NCBI GenBank assembly: GCA_002438805.1
Contig: DJQV01000023.1
Span: forward strand, 242,967 to 306,966
DNA from: Bacteroidales bacterium UBA6377
Lineage (GTDB): Bacteria > Bacteroidota > Bacteroidia > Bacteroidales > UBA932
Length of the DNA stretch: 64,000 nucleotides
Reading direction: 5' to 3'
In this document: piece by piece, positions 32,444 to 41,284 of the stretch
Numbering within the stretch: position 1 is the first letter of the stretch
How the letters are laid out: each line of letters starts with the position of its first letter
Program-made: the position numbers and the translations under genes
Notes under the pieces: model-generated
What the model was told of the DNA's origin: nothing
The model's input: only the letters and a program-made list of their open reading frames with translations
The model's database searches: none

Positions 32444-32473
32444 TTTGATGTTATGAATTAATCGCTATATTTG
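32444..32473 (+). promoter_or_regulatory. promoter of the propeller lipoprotein
   Basis: TTTG (32444-32447), 18 bp, TATATTTG (32466-32473), 25 nt before the ATG. In the gap upstream, TACCCC (32366-32371) can pair with GGGGTA (32386-32391), a weak hairpin that may end the feo transcript. Confidence 0.7.
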
Positions 32474-32498
32474 CGAGTAAACCATATAAATCAAAACC

Positions 32499-33530
32499 AT
32501 GCGTGTCGTCTTTCTATTCTCTGCGGCAATCTTTCTTTTCGGATGTGCTCACGAAAATGATTATCTGTCCTCGCTGAACCTCAAGCAAGAGAATCTGACG
32601 CCGAAATCGACGATAGACCTCGCCACCTATGATATTCTTCAGCCGGTGGGTATCGCAAAAAGCGGGAACTGCCTTGCCGTTACGGACAATGGTGGCAGCA
32701 AACATTTGATTATCATAGATGAAAATACAGGTGAGCATCTTGAGCTTGTCTCAAAAGGCCGCGGCCCCAGGGAGATGGTGGGCGCAATGATGGCTCCGTA
32801 TCTTGACGGGGTCACGTTATATGATCCGTCATCTTCAAAGACACTTGTTTATATCGACCTTCAGAAATCAATGCGGGAGGGCAAGGCCTGTATGGATACC
32901 CTTGGCTGCTTCGTGGACAGCTTTTCATTTCCGGCGAAAATCGTCAGTTCCCGTAACGGGATGATTGCTACCATGGCCGGGCGTAAAGATGTCTGGTATG
33001 CTTCTCTCGGCAGAGAAGGGCAGGTCCTCTCGTTTGTGGGCCCTCCACAATATAAGGAGTTGGAAGAAATGGATGAAAGCAGATATTTTTCGTTCCTTGT
33101 CTCCTCGCACATTACTGTCAGCCCGGACGGGGACAAGGTGTGCTGCGCGACATCCCATGCCGCCGCGTTGTCCTTTGCGTCATTGGATGATGGTGGCATA
33201 CTAAGTGAATACCGCCGATATGAGTTTGACCCGCCCGAGATTGTCCGCGGAGACGGATATACTGCTTTCTCGAAGAGTGGCAAAAGCTGTTTCCGTTCTC
33301 CAGCCTCGGACAATGACAATGTCTACCTTTTGTATTCCGGGAAGCCGTTCGACAACGCGGATTCTCCGAACTATGAATGTAACCATCTGATAATCTATGG
33401 CTGGGACGGCACGCCGAAACGGCACATTGTGCTTGGAGAGAGCGTGATGTCGATAGCCGTTGACGGAAATATGCTGTATGGCCTCAGCAGTTGGCCCGAC
33501 AGCCGGATTCTTGTCTATGACTTGCCCTGA
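32499..33530 (+). CDS. BF3164-like beta-propeller lipoprotein
   Basis: 343 aa. Signal with lipobox LFGC (Cys near 16). The mature part has repeated strand motifs (YDILQPVGIAKSGNCLAVTDNG, KHLIIIDENTGEHLELVSKGRGPREM, SSHITVSPDGDKVCCATSH), as in six-bladed TolB-like BF3164 lipoproteins of Bacteroidales. The GRGPREM block is characteristic. Role unknown; likely surface or periplasmic ligand binding. It has its own full promoter and stands alone. Confidence 0.8.
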   Translation: MRVVFLFSAAIFLFGCAHENDYLSSLNLKQENLTPKSTIDLATYDILQPVGIAKSGNCLAVTDNGGSKHLIIIDENTGEHLELVSKGRGPREMVGAMMAPYLDGVTLYDPSSSKTLVYIDLQKSMREGKACMDTLGCFVDSFSFPAKIVSSRNGMIATMAGRKDVWYASLGREGQVLSFVGPPQYKELEEMDESRYFSFLVSSHITVSPDGDKVCCATSHAAALSFASLDDGGILSEYRRYEFDPPEIVRGDGYTAFSKSGKSCFRSPASDNDNVYLLYSGKPFDNADSPNYECNHLIIYGWDGTPKRHIVLGESVMSIAVDGNMLYGLSSWPDSRILVYDLP

Positions 33531-33558
33531 CCGGCCTGGTCCGTGCATCGTGAACGGT

Positions 33559-33594
33559 CCCGCAGAATAAGAAATTTTTTCTTTTTCCTGCGGG
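33559..33594 (+). terminator. inverted repeat after the lipoprotein gene
   Basis: CCCGCAG (33559-33565) and CTGCGGG (33588-33594) with a 22-nt A/T-rich loop. The T-rich run lies inside the loop rather than after the stem, so it is an odd terminator; the -7 box of the next gene begins 6 nt later. Confidence 0.45.
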
Positions 33595-33599
33595 ATTAT

Positions 33600-33607
33600 T
33601 ATATTTG
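33600..33607 (+). promoter_or_regulatory. -7 promoter box of the hemerythrin-LuxR gene
   Basis: TATATTTG ends 8 nt before the ATG at 33616. This favours that ATG over the GTG at 33607, which lies inside the box. Confidence 0.6.
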
Positions 33608-33615
33608 TGTCGAGT

Positions 33616-34554
33616 ATGGATTCATTTTCCGTCAATATGAAAGCGTCAGAGCTCGTGGAGTCCAACCCGGGCCTGCTTATGGTTCTTTCCCGCCTCGGCA
33701 TAGTCGGCAGTTTCGGGGAAAGAACCATCTCTGAAATCTGTGTCCAGCATGGCCTCGATGCCCGCACTGTCATCATGATATGCAGGGTGTATTCTTCTCC
33801 TGACTACGTCCCCTCTCCGGAGGATTTGCGCAGTTGCAGTGTCGCGGATGTGCTCCGGTACTTGCACTGCTCGCACGACTATTATCTCAAGAAAGCATTG
33901 GAGAGCATAGCCGTGTCCATGGAAGCCCTGATTTCCCCGTGCCGGAAAGACAGGCAGCAGGTCATGTGGAACTTCTTTCTCCAGTATAAGTCCGAACTCA
34001 AGAGTCACTTCGAGTATGAGGAGGGTGCGGTCATACCATATGTGCAGAATCTGATGCTCGGAAGGCACGACCCTTCATTCAGCATCGACTGCTTCGAGGA
34101 GAACCATTCCAACATCGACGAGAAACTCTCCGACCTCAAGAACCTTTTGCTCAAGTCCCTCCCCCACGAGTGCGATGACGACAGGCGCATATCGCTTCTG
34201 ATATATCTGTTCGCTCTTCAGAACGACCTCCGCTCGCACACCTATATAGAAGACAATATGCTGGTTCCACTGGCCCGCCTCATGGAGAATCCGATGCTCC
34301 CTCAGGCGGAACGTGGCCGGGACACGCAGTCCGACGAGGGGCAGGTCGAACTTTCCGAACGTGAGAAGGAGATTCTGGTGAGCGTGGCCAAGGGACTTAT
34401 AAACAAAGAGATAGCAGATAAGCACAATATCTCTGTCAACACAGTCATTTCCCATCGCAAGAACATCAGCCGCAAGACTGGCATCAGGACCGTCGCCGGC
34501 TTGACGGTCTATGCGATACTCAACAACCTTATAGACATAAAATCCATTGAATAA
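33616..34554 (+). CDS. hemerythrin-domain LuxR-type regulator
   Basis: 312 aa. Residues 1-75 resemble the ScdA/DUF1858-like front of Fe-S repair proteins. Residues about 80-225 form a hemerythrin-like four-helix bundle with candidate diiron ligands H84 or H87, H131 and E135, H164, H208 and E212. Residues about 245-310 are a LuxR helix-turn-helix (ELSEREKEILVSVAKGLINKEIADKHNISVNTV). The diiron site could sense oxygen, NO or iron and control DNA binding. Position after feoAB and before queH (one-base overlap) fits an iron/redox role. The domain fusion is clear; the signal is inferred. Confidence 0.85.
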   Translation: MDSFSVNMKASELVESNPGLLMVLSRLGIVGSFGERTISEICVQHGLDARTVIMICRVYSSPDYVPSPEDLRSCSVADVLRYLHCSHDYYLKKALESIAVSMEALISPCRKDRQQVMWNFFLQYKSELKSHFEYEEGAVIPYVQNLMLGRHDPSFSIDCFEENHSNIDEKLSDLKNLLLKSLPHECDDDRRISLLIYLFALQNDLRSHTYIEDNMLVPLARLMENPMLPQAERGRDTQSDEGQVELSEREKEILVSVAKGLINKEIADKHNISVNTVISHRKNISRKTGIRTVAGLTVYAILNNLIDIKSIE

Positions 34555-35195
34555 TGCTTCAACTGACAGTTCCGGGAGGAGCAGACAAGGTGCTTCTTCA
34601 TTCGTGTTGCGCACCATGCAGCGGCGCAATCATAGAGTGCATGCTTGCAAACGGCATCACTCCGGTAGTTTTTTTCAGTAATTCCAACATCTTTCCTCAG
34701 GAGGAGTATGACCATCGCAGGGAAGAGCTTCACAGGTATTGCGACTCACTGGGAGTCGAGGTGGTCGATGATGTCTATGATCATGAAGCCTGGCTCAAAT
34801 CTGTAGCCGTCGGCCTGGAGAAAGCCCCGGAGCGGGGGCCGAGATGTGTCAAGTGCTTCCGCTTCCGTCTTTTCCGGGCGGCGGCCTGGGCATCGGCGCA
34901 CGACATCCATGTGGTGACTTCATCGCTTGCGTCATCCCGCTGGAAGAATCTCGACCAGGTCAGCGCAGCCGGCGACTGGGCATGCAACCTGGTCAACAGC
35001 GCGTTTCCGGATTCGGAACCTATCATCTGGTGGGCGCAGAACTGGCGCAAGGGAGGCCTGCAGATACGCCGCGGCGAGATAATCCGCGAGCAGGGTTTTT
35101 ACAATCAGACGTTCTGCGGCTGTGAATTCTCAAGCCACTTTGAGGGCGCTTCCAAAAAGGCCGCTACCGCGCAGGCATCGGCCGACACGGAATAG
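34554..35195 (+). CDS. queH: epoxyqueuosine reductase QueH
   Basis: 213 aa. Cysteines C18, C19 and C22 (SCCAPC), C98 and C101 (RCVKCF) and a late FCGCEFS pair match the QueH (DUF208) family, which binds an Fe-S cluster and a second metal. It carries out the last step of queuosine synthesis in tRNA, an alternative to cobalamin-dependent QueG. The start overlaps the regulator's stop by one base (TAATG), so both share a message. Confidence 0.93.
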   Translation: MLQLTVPGGADKVLLHSCCAPCSGAIIECMLANGITPVVFFSNSNIFPQEEYDHRREELHRYCDSLGVEVVDDVYDHEAWLKSVAVGLEKAPERGPRCVKCFRFRLFRAAAWASAHDIHVVTSSLASSRWKNLDQVSAAGDWACNLVNSAFPDSEPIIWWAQNWRKGGLQIRRGEIIREQGFYNQTFCGCEFSSHFEGASKKAATAQASADTE

Positions 35196-35205
35196 CAGTT
35201 GATCC

Positions 35206-35254
35206 GGAATCTCAGCCAAAATGCAGTAAATCTTCTGATTTTGGCTGAGATTCC
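35206..35254. repeat. hairpin repeat, copy 1
   Basis: A perfect 17-bp inverted repeat (35206-35222 against 35238-35254) with a 15-nt loop. Its left arm and first loop bases are repeated in copy 2. It may end the queH transcript on either strand, though no strong T-run follows. Confidence 0.85.
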
Positions 35255-35316
35255 TTGGAGCCTTATATGTAACGCTTTGATTTAAAGACGAGTAAAAGAA
35301 AAATGATAGATTGGGA

Positions 35317-35361
35317 AATCTCAGCCAAAATGCGATATTTTTATCTGTTTTGGCTGAGATT
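35317..35361. repeat. hairpin repeat, copy 2
   Basis: A perfect 14-bp inverted repeat (35317-35330 against 35348-35361), with GATA/TATC able to extend pairing inside the loop. Seventeen bases of its left side (AATCTCAGCCAAAATGC) are identical to copy 1. The -33 box of the next gene begins 2 nt after it. Between the copies (35255-35316) I see only AT-rich sequence. Confidence 0.85.
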
Positions 35362-35362
35362 C

Positions 35363-35393
35363 TTTGAAAATACCGTGCGCGGCGCTATATTTG
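35363..35393 (+). promoter_or_regulatory. promoter of the archaeal-type ATPase
   Basis: TTTG (35363-35366), 19 bp, TATATTTG (35386-35393). It abuts hairpin copy 2, so the hairpin could affect its use. Confidence 0.75.
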
Positions 35394-35412
35394 TCCAATA
35401 AATGTAGGGCTC

Positions 35413-36867
35413 ATGAATACGGCAAACATTATCGGCAGGAAGCGGGAACTGGAAATAATCGACAGGCTTTATCGCTCGGACAAGTCGGAGTTTCTCGCGA
35501 TTTACGGACGTCGTCGCGTCGGCAAGTCATATCTTGTGGATGAGGCATTCCGGGATGAACTGGCTTTTTCCGTGGTCGGAACATTCAAAAAATGTGATGA
35601 CGGAGAGGAACCGATGTACAAGAAAACGCAGCTAAGGCATTTTTACCGCAGTTTGCTGGACTACGGTCTGGATGACTCTTATAAGGAGCCGGATAACTGG
35701 CTTGACGCATTCGACCTTCTTAAAAAACTGCTCTCGCAGAGCGGGGACTCCAGAAAAGTCGTGTTCATAGATGAACTTCCTTGGTTGGCCGGGCCGAAAT
35801 CCTCTGAACTTGTTGAGGAACTCGGATATTTTTGGAACAGCTGGGCGGCACGGCAGAGAAACATCTTTCTGATAGTATGCGGGTCCGCGACAAGCTGGAT
35901 GCTCGACAACATCATAAGGGATTATGGTGGGCTTCATGGACGCCTGACGGAAAAGATGTATCTGTCACCATTCAATCTTTCCGAGTCCAGACAGTATTAT
36001 TCGAGCCGGGGCTTCCACATGTCCGATTATGAAATAGCCTTGAGCTATATGTCTATAGGCGGGATTCCATATTATATGGACCGCTTCCGTCCGGACAGGA
36101 CATTGAGCCAGAATATCAATGAGTTCTATTTCCGCAATGCCTCGATTGATCATGAGTTCAGGGATGTCTATACCGGACTGTTCCAGTCGGCTGACAGATA
36201 CATAGATATCGTGCGCTCGCTTGGCGGAAGGTTCTACGGCATGACAAGGACCGAACTGCTCGAAGATACGAAACTCAAAGGCGGAGGGACATTTACCAGG
36301 ATGCTGGACAATCTGCAGGAATGCGGGATTGTGCGTTCTTTCTCCCGCTACGGGAAGAAGCGCAAGGAGACGGTCTATCAGCTGTGCGATTTCTTCACGT
36401 TGTTCTACCTGAATTTCGTGGGGCAGAACGGACAGCGCAAGGACTGGGTCTATTTCCAGAGGTCACATGAATATGAGAACTGGAGCGGAAGGACATTTGA
36501 GCTGTTGTGTTCCCGTCACCTTGAACAGATACGTGAGGCCCTGAGGATAAAGTCTGTCGGGCGGGATTACAGTTGGACAGGGCAGTGTCCGGCCGGACGG
36601 AATGTCCAGGTGGATATGGTGATACCGTCTCCGGATGAGCGTACAGACTATCTTTGCGAGATGAAGTTCTCAGAGAATCGTTATTACATAACCGAAGATT
36701 ATGAGAAGAAGTTGCTGGACAAACTGGATGCGTTCCGTGCTTCCAAGAACCACAAGCCGTCACACTCGGTTCTTATGGTCATGGTCACGTCCATGGGACT
36801 TGGAGAATCCGGATACAGCAGGATAGTGAATGCAGAGGTGACCTTGTCGGATCTTTTCAAACCTTAA
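35413..36867 (+). CDS. archaeal-type ATPase with DUF234 C-terminal domain
   Basis: 484 aa. N-terminal ATPase_2 AAA domain: GRKRELEIIDRLY, Walker A GRRRVGKS (32-39), Walker B KVVFIDELPWL (about 116-125), and a sensor-like FLIVCGSATSWM. The C-terminal part (about 380-470) has the DUF234 nuclease-like layout (DYLCEMKFSENRYYI). The family is widespread in Bacteroidota and archaea, often in several copies, with unknown function and mobile-like distribution. It stands alone with its own promoter behind two hairpin repeats. Confidence 0.87.
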   Translation: MNTANIIGRKRELEIIDRLYRSDKSEFLAIYGRRRVGKSYLVDEAFRDELAFSVVGTFKKCDDGEEPMYKKTQLRHFYRSLLDYGLDDSYKEPDNWLDAFDLLKKLLSQSGDSRKVVFIDELPWLAGPKSSELVEELGYFWNSWAARQRNIFLIVCGSATSWMLDNIIRDYGGLHGRLTEKMYLSPFNLSESRQYYSSRGFHMSDYEIALSYMSIGGIPYYMDRFRPDRTLSQNINEFYFRNASIDHEFRDVYTGLFQSADRYIDIVRSLGGRFYGMTRTELLEDTKLKGGGTFTRMLDNLQECGIVRSFSRYGKKRKETVYQLCDFFTLFYLNFVGQNGQRKDWVYFQRSHEYENWSGRTFELLCSRHLEQIREALRIKSVGRDYSWTGQCPAGRNVQVDMVIPSPDERTDYLCEMKFSENRYYITEDYEKKLLDKLDAFRASKNHKPSHSVLMVMVTSMGLGESGYSRIVNAEVTLSDLFKP

Positions 36868-36900
36868 TACCGCTTGGCCTCGCAAAAAAATCCGTAAACA

Positions 36901-36931
36901 TTTGAAAAAGCAAATTTTTTAAATACCTTTG
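36901..36931 (+). promoter_or_regulatory. promoter of the MacAB-TolC-type operon
   Basis: TTTG (36901-36904), 19 bp, TACCTTTG (36924-36931), 32 nt before the first ATG. Confidence 0.75.
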
Positions 36932-36963
36932 CAGCGTATTAGTATAATAGAACACAATAGAGA

Positions 36964-37686
36964 ATGTTGATAGAAGTCAAGGATGTCAATAAGACATACA
37001 ACAACGGGCAGCCTCTCCATGTCCTCAAAGGGATAGACTTGAGCATAGCGGAGGGGGAGTTCGTCTCCATCATGGGGGCTTCCGGCTCGGGGAAGTCCAC
37101 GCTTCTCAATATTCTCGGCATCCTGGACAACTACGACAGCGGAGAATACCGCATCGACGGACAGCTCATCAAGGACCTCTCGGAGAGGCAGGCGGCGGAT
37201 TACCGTAACCGCTTGATAGGCTTTATCTTTCAGTCTTTCAATCTGATAAGTTTCAAGACGGCGGTGGAGAATGTCGAACTTCCGCTATTCTATCAGGGGG
37301 TCAGCCGCAAGGCACGTCACGAGCGCGCCATGGAATACCTCTCCCGTCTGGGCATAGCCGACTGGGCCTCACATTATCCAAACGAGATGTCCGGAGGACA
37401 GAAGCAGAGAGTCGCCATAGCCCGTGCTCTGATAACCACCCCGCGGATAATACTCGCCGATGAGCCGACAGGGGCACTGGATTCCAGGACTTCGGAAGAG
37501 GTGATGGAACTTCTCGGCAGGCTCAACCGGGAGAATGGTGTCACAATCATAGTGGTGACGCACGAGAGCGGCGTGGCCAACTGCACGGACAAGATAGTGC
37601 ATATCAAGGATGGCATAATAGGGAAGATTGAGGATAACAGGGAGCATCACGCTTCAGTTTTCGGTGCAGGTACCATAATGAAATGA
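36964..37686 (+). CDS. MacB/LolD-type ABC transporter ATPase
   Basis: 240 aa. Walker A GASGSGKST (38-46), signature MSGGQKQRVAIARAL (about 140-154), Walker B and D-loop LADEPTGALDSRT. The sequence around FIFQSFNLI is typical of the MacB/LolD/FtsE group. It powers the two permeases that follow (4-nt overlap with the first). First gene of a five-gene tripartite export operon. Confidence 0.93.
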   Translation: MLIEVKDVNKTYNNGQPLHVLKGIDLSIAEGEFVSIMGASGSGKSTLLNILGILDNYDSGEYRIDGQLIKDLSERQAADYRNRLIGFIFQSFNLISFKTAVENVELPLFYQGVSRKARHERAMEYLSRLGIADWASHYPNEMSGGQKQRVAIARALITTPRIILADEPTGALDSRTSEEVMELLGRLNRENGVTIIVVTHESGVANCTDKIVHIKDGIIGKIEDNREHHASVFGAGTIMK

Positions 37687-38945
37687 GAGACATCTTCATC
37701 GAAATATGGGAAAGCGTGCGCCGCAACAAACTGCGCACCTGTCTGACCGGATTTGCCGTGGCGTGGGGCATCTTTATGCTCATCGTGCTTCTCGGGTCGG
37801 GCAACGGGCTGCTCAACTCCTTCATGGCCGGGAGCGCCGGTATCAATGTGAACACCATGCAGATCGGCGGCGGCTGGACATCAAAGCCGTATGGTGGCTT
37901 GAAGGCCGGACGAAGCATTGAATTGGACGAGAGGGACATTGATATCACTAACGGGGCTTTGTTCCGGGACCATGTGGACGAAGTGACGGCTACTGTGTCG
38001 TCATCGGTTACGGTCGTCTGTGGGGCAAATTCATTCTCCGGCACAATCGAGGGTGATTATCCGGAGCGTCAGGACATGGACAAAATCGAGATCCTCCATG
38101 GCCGTTTTATCAATGAGAAAGATATCCGGGATAGGCGCAAGGTGGTCGTGATTCCTCAGGACCGTGCTGAAGATCTTCTTGACGGGAAACCGTCAGAAGG
38201 ACTTGTAGGCAAGAGGGTTACAATAAACGGCTTTTCTTTTCTTGTCGTGGGCATCAGCAAGGTCGACATGATGGACGGGTCCAATCGTTTCTATGCTCCG
38301 TTTTCTACGGTCAGGACTATTTTCTCCAAGGGGAACAAGATTGATGATCTGACATTTACTTTCCATGGGCTGAAGACGTTGGAGGAGAGCGAAGAGTTTG
38401 AGAAGTCCTACAAGGCCGCTGTCAACCTCGGGCATGGGGCTGCGCCTGATGACGACAGTGCAATATGGATATGGAACCGATTTACGGAGAGTCTCCAGAT
38501 GGAGAAAGGTGGGCATATCATCCGTATAGCTCTATGGGTGATAGGGCTTTTTACCCTGCTCAGCGGAATAGTCGGTGTCAGCAACATAATGCTCATCACC
38601 GTCAAGGAGCGGACTCACGAGTTCGGCATCCGCAAGGCCATCGGGGCGCGTCCTTGGAGCATAATGAAACTTATAGTGGCGGAGAGCGTGGCCATCACGG
38701 CGTTTTTCGGATATATAGGGATGGTGCTCGGGCTTGTGGCCTGTGAGGTCCTGGACAAGACTGTGGGGCAGGCCTCCGCATCAGTCATGGGGCAGCAGAT
38801 AGCCATGTTCGTCAACCCCACAGTCGGGGTGGATGTCGCCTTGCAGGCCACACTGCTGCTCATAATAGCGGGTACGCTTGCCGGGCTTGCTCCTGCTCGC
38901 AGGGCCGCCAATGTCAGACCGATTGAAGCACTCAGGGCGGAATGA
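37683..38945 (+). CDS. MacB-like ABC permease, first copy
   Basis: 420 aa. One N-terminal helix (LTGFAVAWGIFMLIVLLG), a periplasmic MacB-PCD domain (about 50-280) and three C-terminal FtsX helices (from ALWVIGLFTLLSGIVGVSNIMLI). The block VKERTHEFGIRKAIGARPWSI is diagnostic. It overlaps its neighbours by 4 nt on both sides and probably forms a heterodimer with the next permease. Confidence 0.92.
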   Translation: MRDIFIEIWESVRRNKLRTCLTGFAVAWGIFMLIVLLGSGNGLLNSFMAGSAGINVNTMQIGGGWTSKPYGGLKAGRSIELDERDIDITNGALFRDHVDEVTATVSSSVTVVCGANSFSGTIEGDYPERQDMDKIEILHGRFINEKDIRDRRKVVVIPQDRAEDLLDGKPSEGLVGKRVTINGFSFLVVGISKVDMMDGSNRFYAPFSTVRTIFSKGNKIDDLTFTFHGLKTLEESEEFEKSYKAAVNLGHGAAPDDDSAIWIWNRFTESLQMEKGGHIIRIALWVIGLFTLLSGIVGVSNIMLITVKERTHEFGIRKAIGARPWSIMKLIVAESVAITAFFGYIGMVLGLVACEVLDKTVGQASASVMGQQIAMFVNPTVGVDVALQATLLLIIAGTLAGLAPARRAANVRPIEALRAE

Positions 38946-40174
38946 GATTCGATGCAGACACATTCAAGGAGATATCCGACTCCCTTACTCGCAACAAGAG
39001 CCGCAGCCTTTTGACCGGCTTTGGGGTGTTCTGGGGTATTTTCATGCTTCTGTTCCTCGCTGGGGGTGGTCACGGAATGAAACAGATGCTCTCCAAAAAT
39101 TTCGAGGGCTTTGCTACCAACACCACGATTCTATGGCCATCCAAGACCACCAAGCCGTACCTCGGCTTCAAGCAGGGGCGGGCATGGTGGTTCACTCAGG
39201 ATGATGTCGCCCGCCTGCGAGCCCTCGTCCCGGAGCTGGATATCGTGACACCGATTGTGTCGCAGTGGGGGCAGACGGCTTCTCATGATATCAACAGCTT
39301 CAGCGCCAGCATCAAAGGAGTGAATTCCGAATATGCCGGGATAGAGACGCCCAAGATAAAGTACGGCCGATATATCAACGAGACGGATGTCCTTCAGGAA
39401 CGGAAAGTCTGTGTGATCGGAAAAAGGGTCTACACATCCCTCTTCCCGGACGGAGGTGACCCGTGCGGGAAGAGGATCAAGATAGGGCAAGTCTGGTTTA
39501 CGGTAGTAGGTGTGGATTACAATTCTGGCAGCATCAGCATCAATGGCAACTCCGACAGCGCGATCATCCTGCCTTTCAGCGTGGTGCAGAAACTCTACCA
39601 CAGAGGCAACTTCGTTGACATGATTTGCGTTACAGGCCGTTCCGGGGTGAGAATGTCGGAGATTGAGCCGGCCTTGAGGGAGGTGACGGCCCGCTACCAT
39701 AAGTTCAACCCGGCTGACAAGCAGGCACTCTTCGTGCTTAACACCGAGGAAATGTTTTCTCTGGTGGACAATCTCTTCCGGGGTGTGAACTTCCTGATTC
39801 TGCTTGTCGGGCTGGGGACTATACTTGCCGGAGCCATCGGTGTGAGCAACATCATGATGGTGACGGTCCGCGAGCGCACGACCGAGATAGGCATACGGCG
39901 AGCCATCGGGGCGACCCCGTCCGACATATTGTCGCAGATCATAATGGAGAGCATCTCGCTCACCATGGCCTCGGGCGTCTCCGGGATAGTGTTTTCAGTG
40001 CTCATGCTCAGCCTGGTGGAGGCCATGACTTCACATCAGGCCGTCTTCCAGATAGGGTTCTGGACAGCGGTGGGGGCTATGGTCATGCTGACTTTCCTCG
40101 GAGTGCTCGCCGGCCTCGCGCCAGCATCCCGCGCGATGAAGATAAAACCTGTGGATGCGATGAGAGACGAATAA
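38942..40174 (+). CDS. MacB-like ABC permease, second copy
   Basis: 410 aa, same plan as the preceding gene: N-terminal helix (LLTGFGVFWGIFMLLFLAG), periplasmic MacB-PCD region and FtsX helices with VRERTTEIGIRRAIGATPSDI. The two copies share layout and the GVSNIM motif but differ widely in the periplasmic part. This supports an obligate heterodimer rather than recent duplication. The adaptor gene follows after 13 nt. Confidence 0.92.
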   Translation: MRFDADTFKEISDSLTRNKSRSLLTGFGVFWGIFMLLFLAGGGHGMKQMLSKNFEGFATNTTILWPSKTTKPYLGFKQGRAWWFTQDDVARLRALVPELDIVTPIVSQWGQTASHDINSFSASIKGVNSEYAGIETPKIKYGRYINETDVLQERKVCVIGKRVYTSLFPDGGDPCGKRIKIGQVWFTVVGVDYNSGSISINGNSDSAIILPFSVVQKLYHRGNFVDMICVTGRSGVRMSEIEPALREVTARYHKFNPADKQALFVLNTEEMFSLVDNLFRGVNFLILLVGLGTILAGAIGVSNIMMVTVRERTTEIGIRRAIGATPSDILSQIIMESISLTMASGVSGIVFSVLMLSLVEAMTSHQAVFQIGFWTAVGAMVMLTFLGVLAGLAPASRAMKIKPVDAMRDE

Positions 40175-40187
40175 AAATCAAACAGAT

Positions 40188-41282
40188 ATGAAAAAGGCAG
40201 TCAAGTACATCTTTCTGGCTATAGCCGCCCTGATCGTGGCGGGGACATTCGTGTTCCTTTTCAGGAAATCACGTCCCGAGATCACCATGTACCAGGAATT
40301 GGAAGCCCAAACCATGGACATACGGCGCTCCACGGTCGTGACGGGCAAGATCGAGCCGCGCAATGAGGTCAACATCAAGCCTCAGATCAACGGCATCATC
40401 TCCGAGCTCTACAAGGAAGCGGGCCAGATGGTCAAGGAAAACGAGATCATCGCCCGGCTCAAGGTGATCCCAGACATGTCATCCCTCAGCTCCGCCGAGT
40501 CGAGGGTGAGGCTTGCTGAACTCAACCTGACGCAGGCCAAGACTGACTTCGAGAGGGAAAAGACCCTGTACGACAAGAATCTGGTAAGCGCTGACGAGTA
40601 TGAGAAGGTTGTCCAGTCCTACAACCAGGCCAAGGAGGAGCGGGCAGCAGCGCAGGACGCGCTTGAAGTCATACGTGACGGCGTCTCCTCCACCAACGCC
40701 ACGGGAAGCTCCACTCTCGTCAGGTCCACCATCAGCGGCCTCATCCTGGACATACCCGTCAAGGTCGGCAACTCCGTCATCCAGGCCAACACGATGAACG
40801 ATGGCACCACCGTGGCCACAGTCGCCGACATGTCCGACCTCATCTTCGATGGCAACATAGACGAGACCGAGGTCGGTTCGCTCACCGAGGGCATGGACAT
40901 CCTCATCACCATCGGCGCATTGCCGGGATTCAGTACCGGAGCGGTGCTGGAGTACATATCCCCGAAGGCCGTGGAGAATAACGGCACCAACCAGTTCGAG
41001 ATTAAGGCCGCCGTCAAGACCGACAGCCGCTACAAGATCCGCTCAGGCTACAGCGCCAATGCCGAGGTCGTCCTGCAGGAGGCGGACGGGGTGCTCGGTG
41101 TGCCGGAGAGCAGCCTCGTGTTCGAGGGGGACAGCTGCTTTGTCTATAAGCTCACGGCGCCGCAGGAGTTTGTCCGCACTCCGGTAAGTGTCGGGCTCAG
41201 CGACGGAGTCAACATCGAGATCAAATCAGGGCTGAAAGCAGGTGACAAGGTCCGCGGCCCGAAGATCCTCAAAAACGAGTAG
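40188..41282 (+). CDS. MacA/HlyD-type periplasmic adaptor
   Basis: 364 aa. One N-terminal anchor helix (YIFLAIAALIVAGTFVFLF), a biotinyl-lipoyl-like half (VTGKIEPRNEVNIKPQINGIISELYKEAGQMV), a coiled-coil hairpin (about 95-155) and barrel domains. It links the inner-membrane ABC pair to the outer-membrane channel encoded 2 nt downstream. Confidence 0.9.
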   Translation: MKKAVKYIFLAIAALIVAGTFVFLFRKSRPEITMYQELEAQTMDIRRSTVVTGKIEPRNEVNIKPQINGIISELYKEAGQMVKENEIIARLKVIPDMSSLSSAESRVRLAELNLTQAKTDFEREKTLYDKNLVSADEYEKVVQSYNQAKEERAAAQDALEVIRDGVSSTNATGSSTLVRSTISGLILDIPVKVGNSVIQANTMNDGTTVATVADMSDLIFDGNIDETEVGSLTEGMDILITIGALPGFSTGAVLEYISPKAVENNGTNQFEIKAAVKTDSRYKIRSGYSANAEVVLQEADGVLGVPESSLVFEGDSCFVYKLTAPQEFVRTPVSVGLSDGVNIEIKSGLKAGDKVRGPKILKNE

Positions 41283-41284
41283 CC

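Noticed and set aside
35206..35361. CRISPR array
   Set aside because: Only two copies, each a long palindrome separated by 62 bp, with no cas genes nearby; this is not a CRISPR layout.
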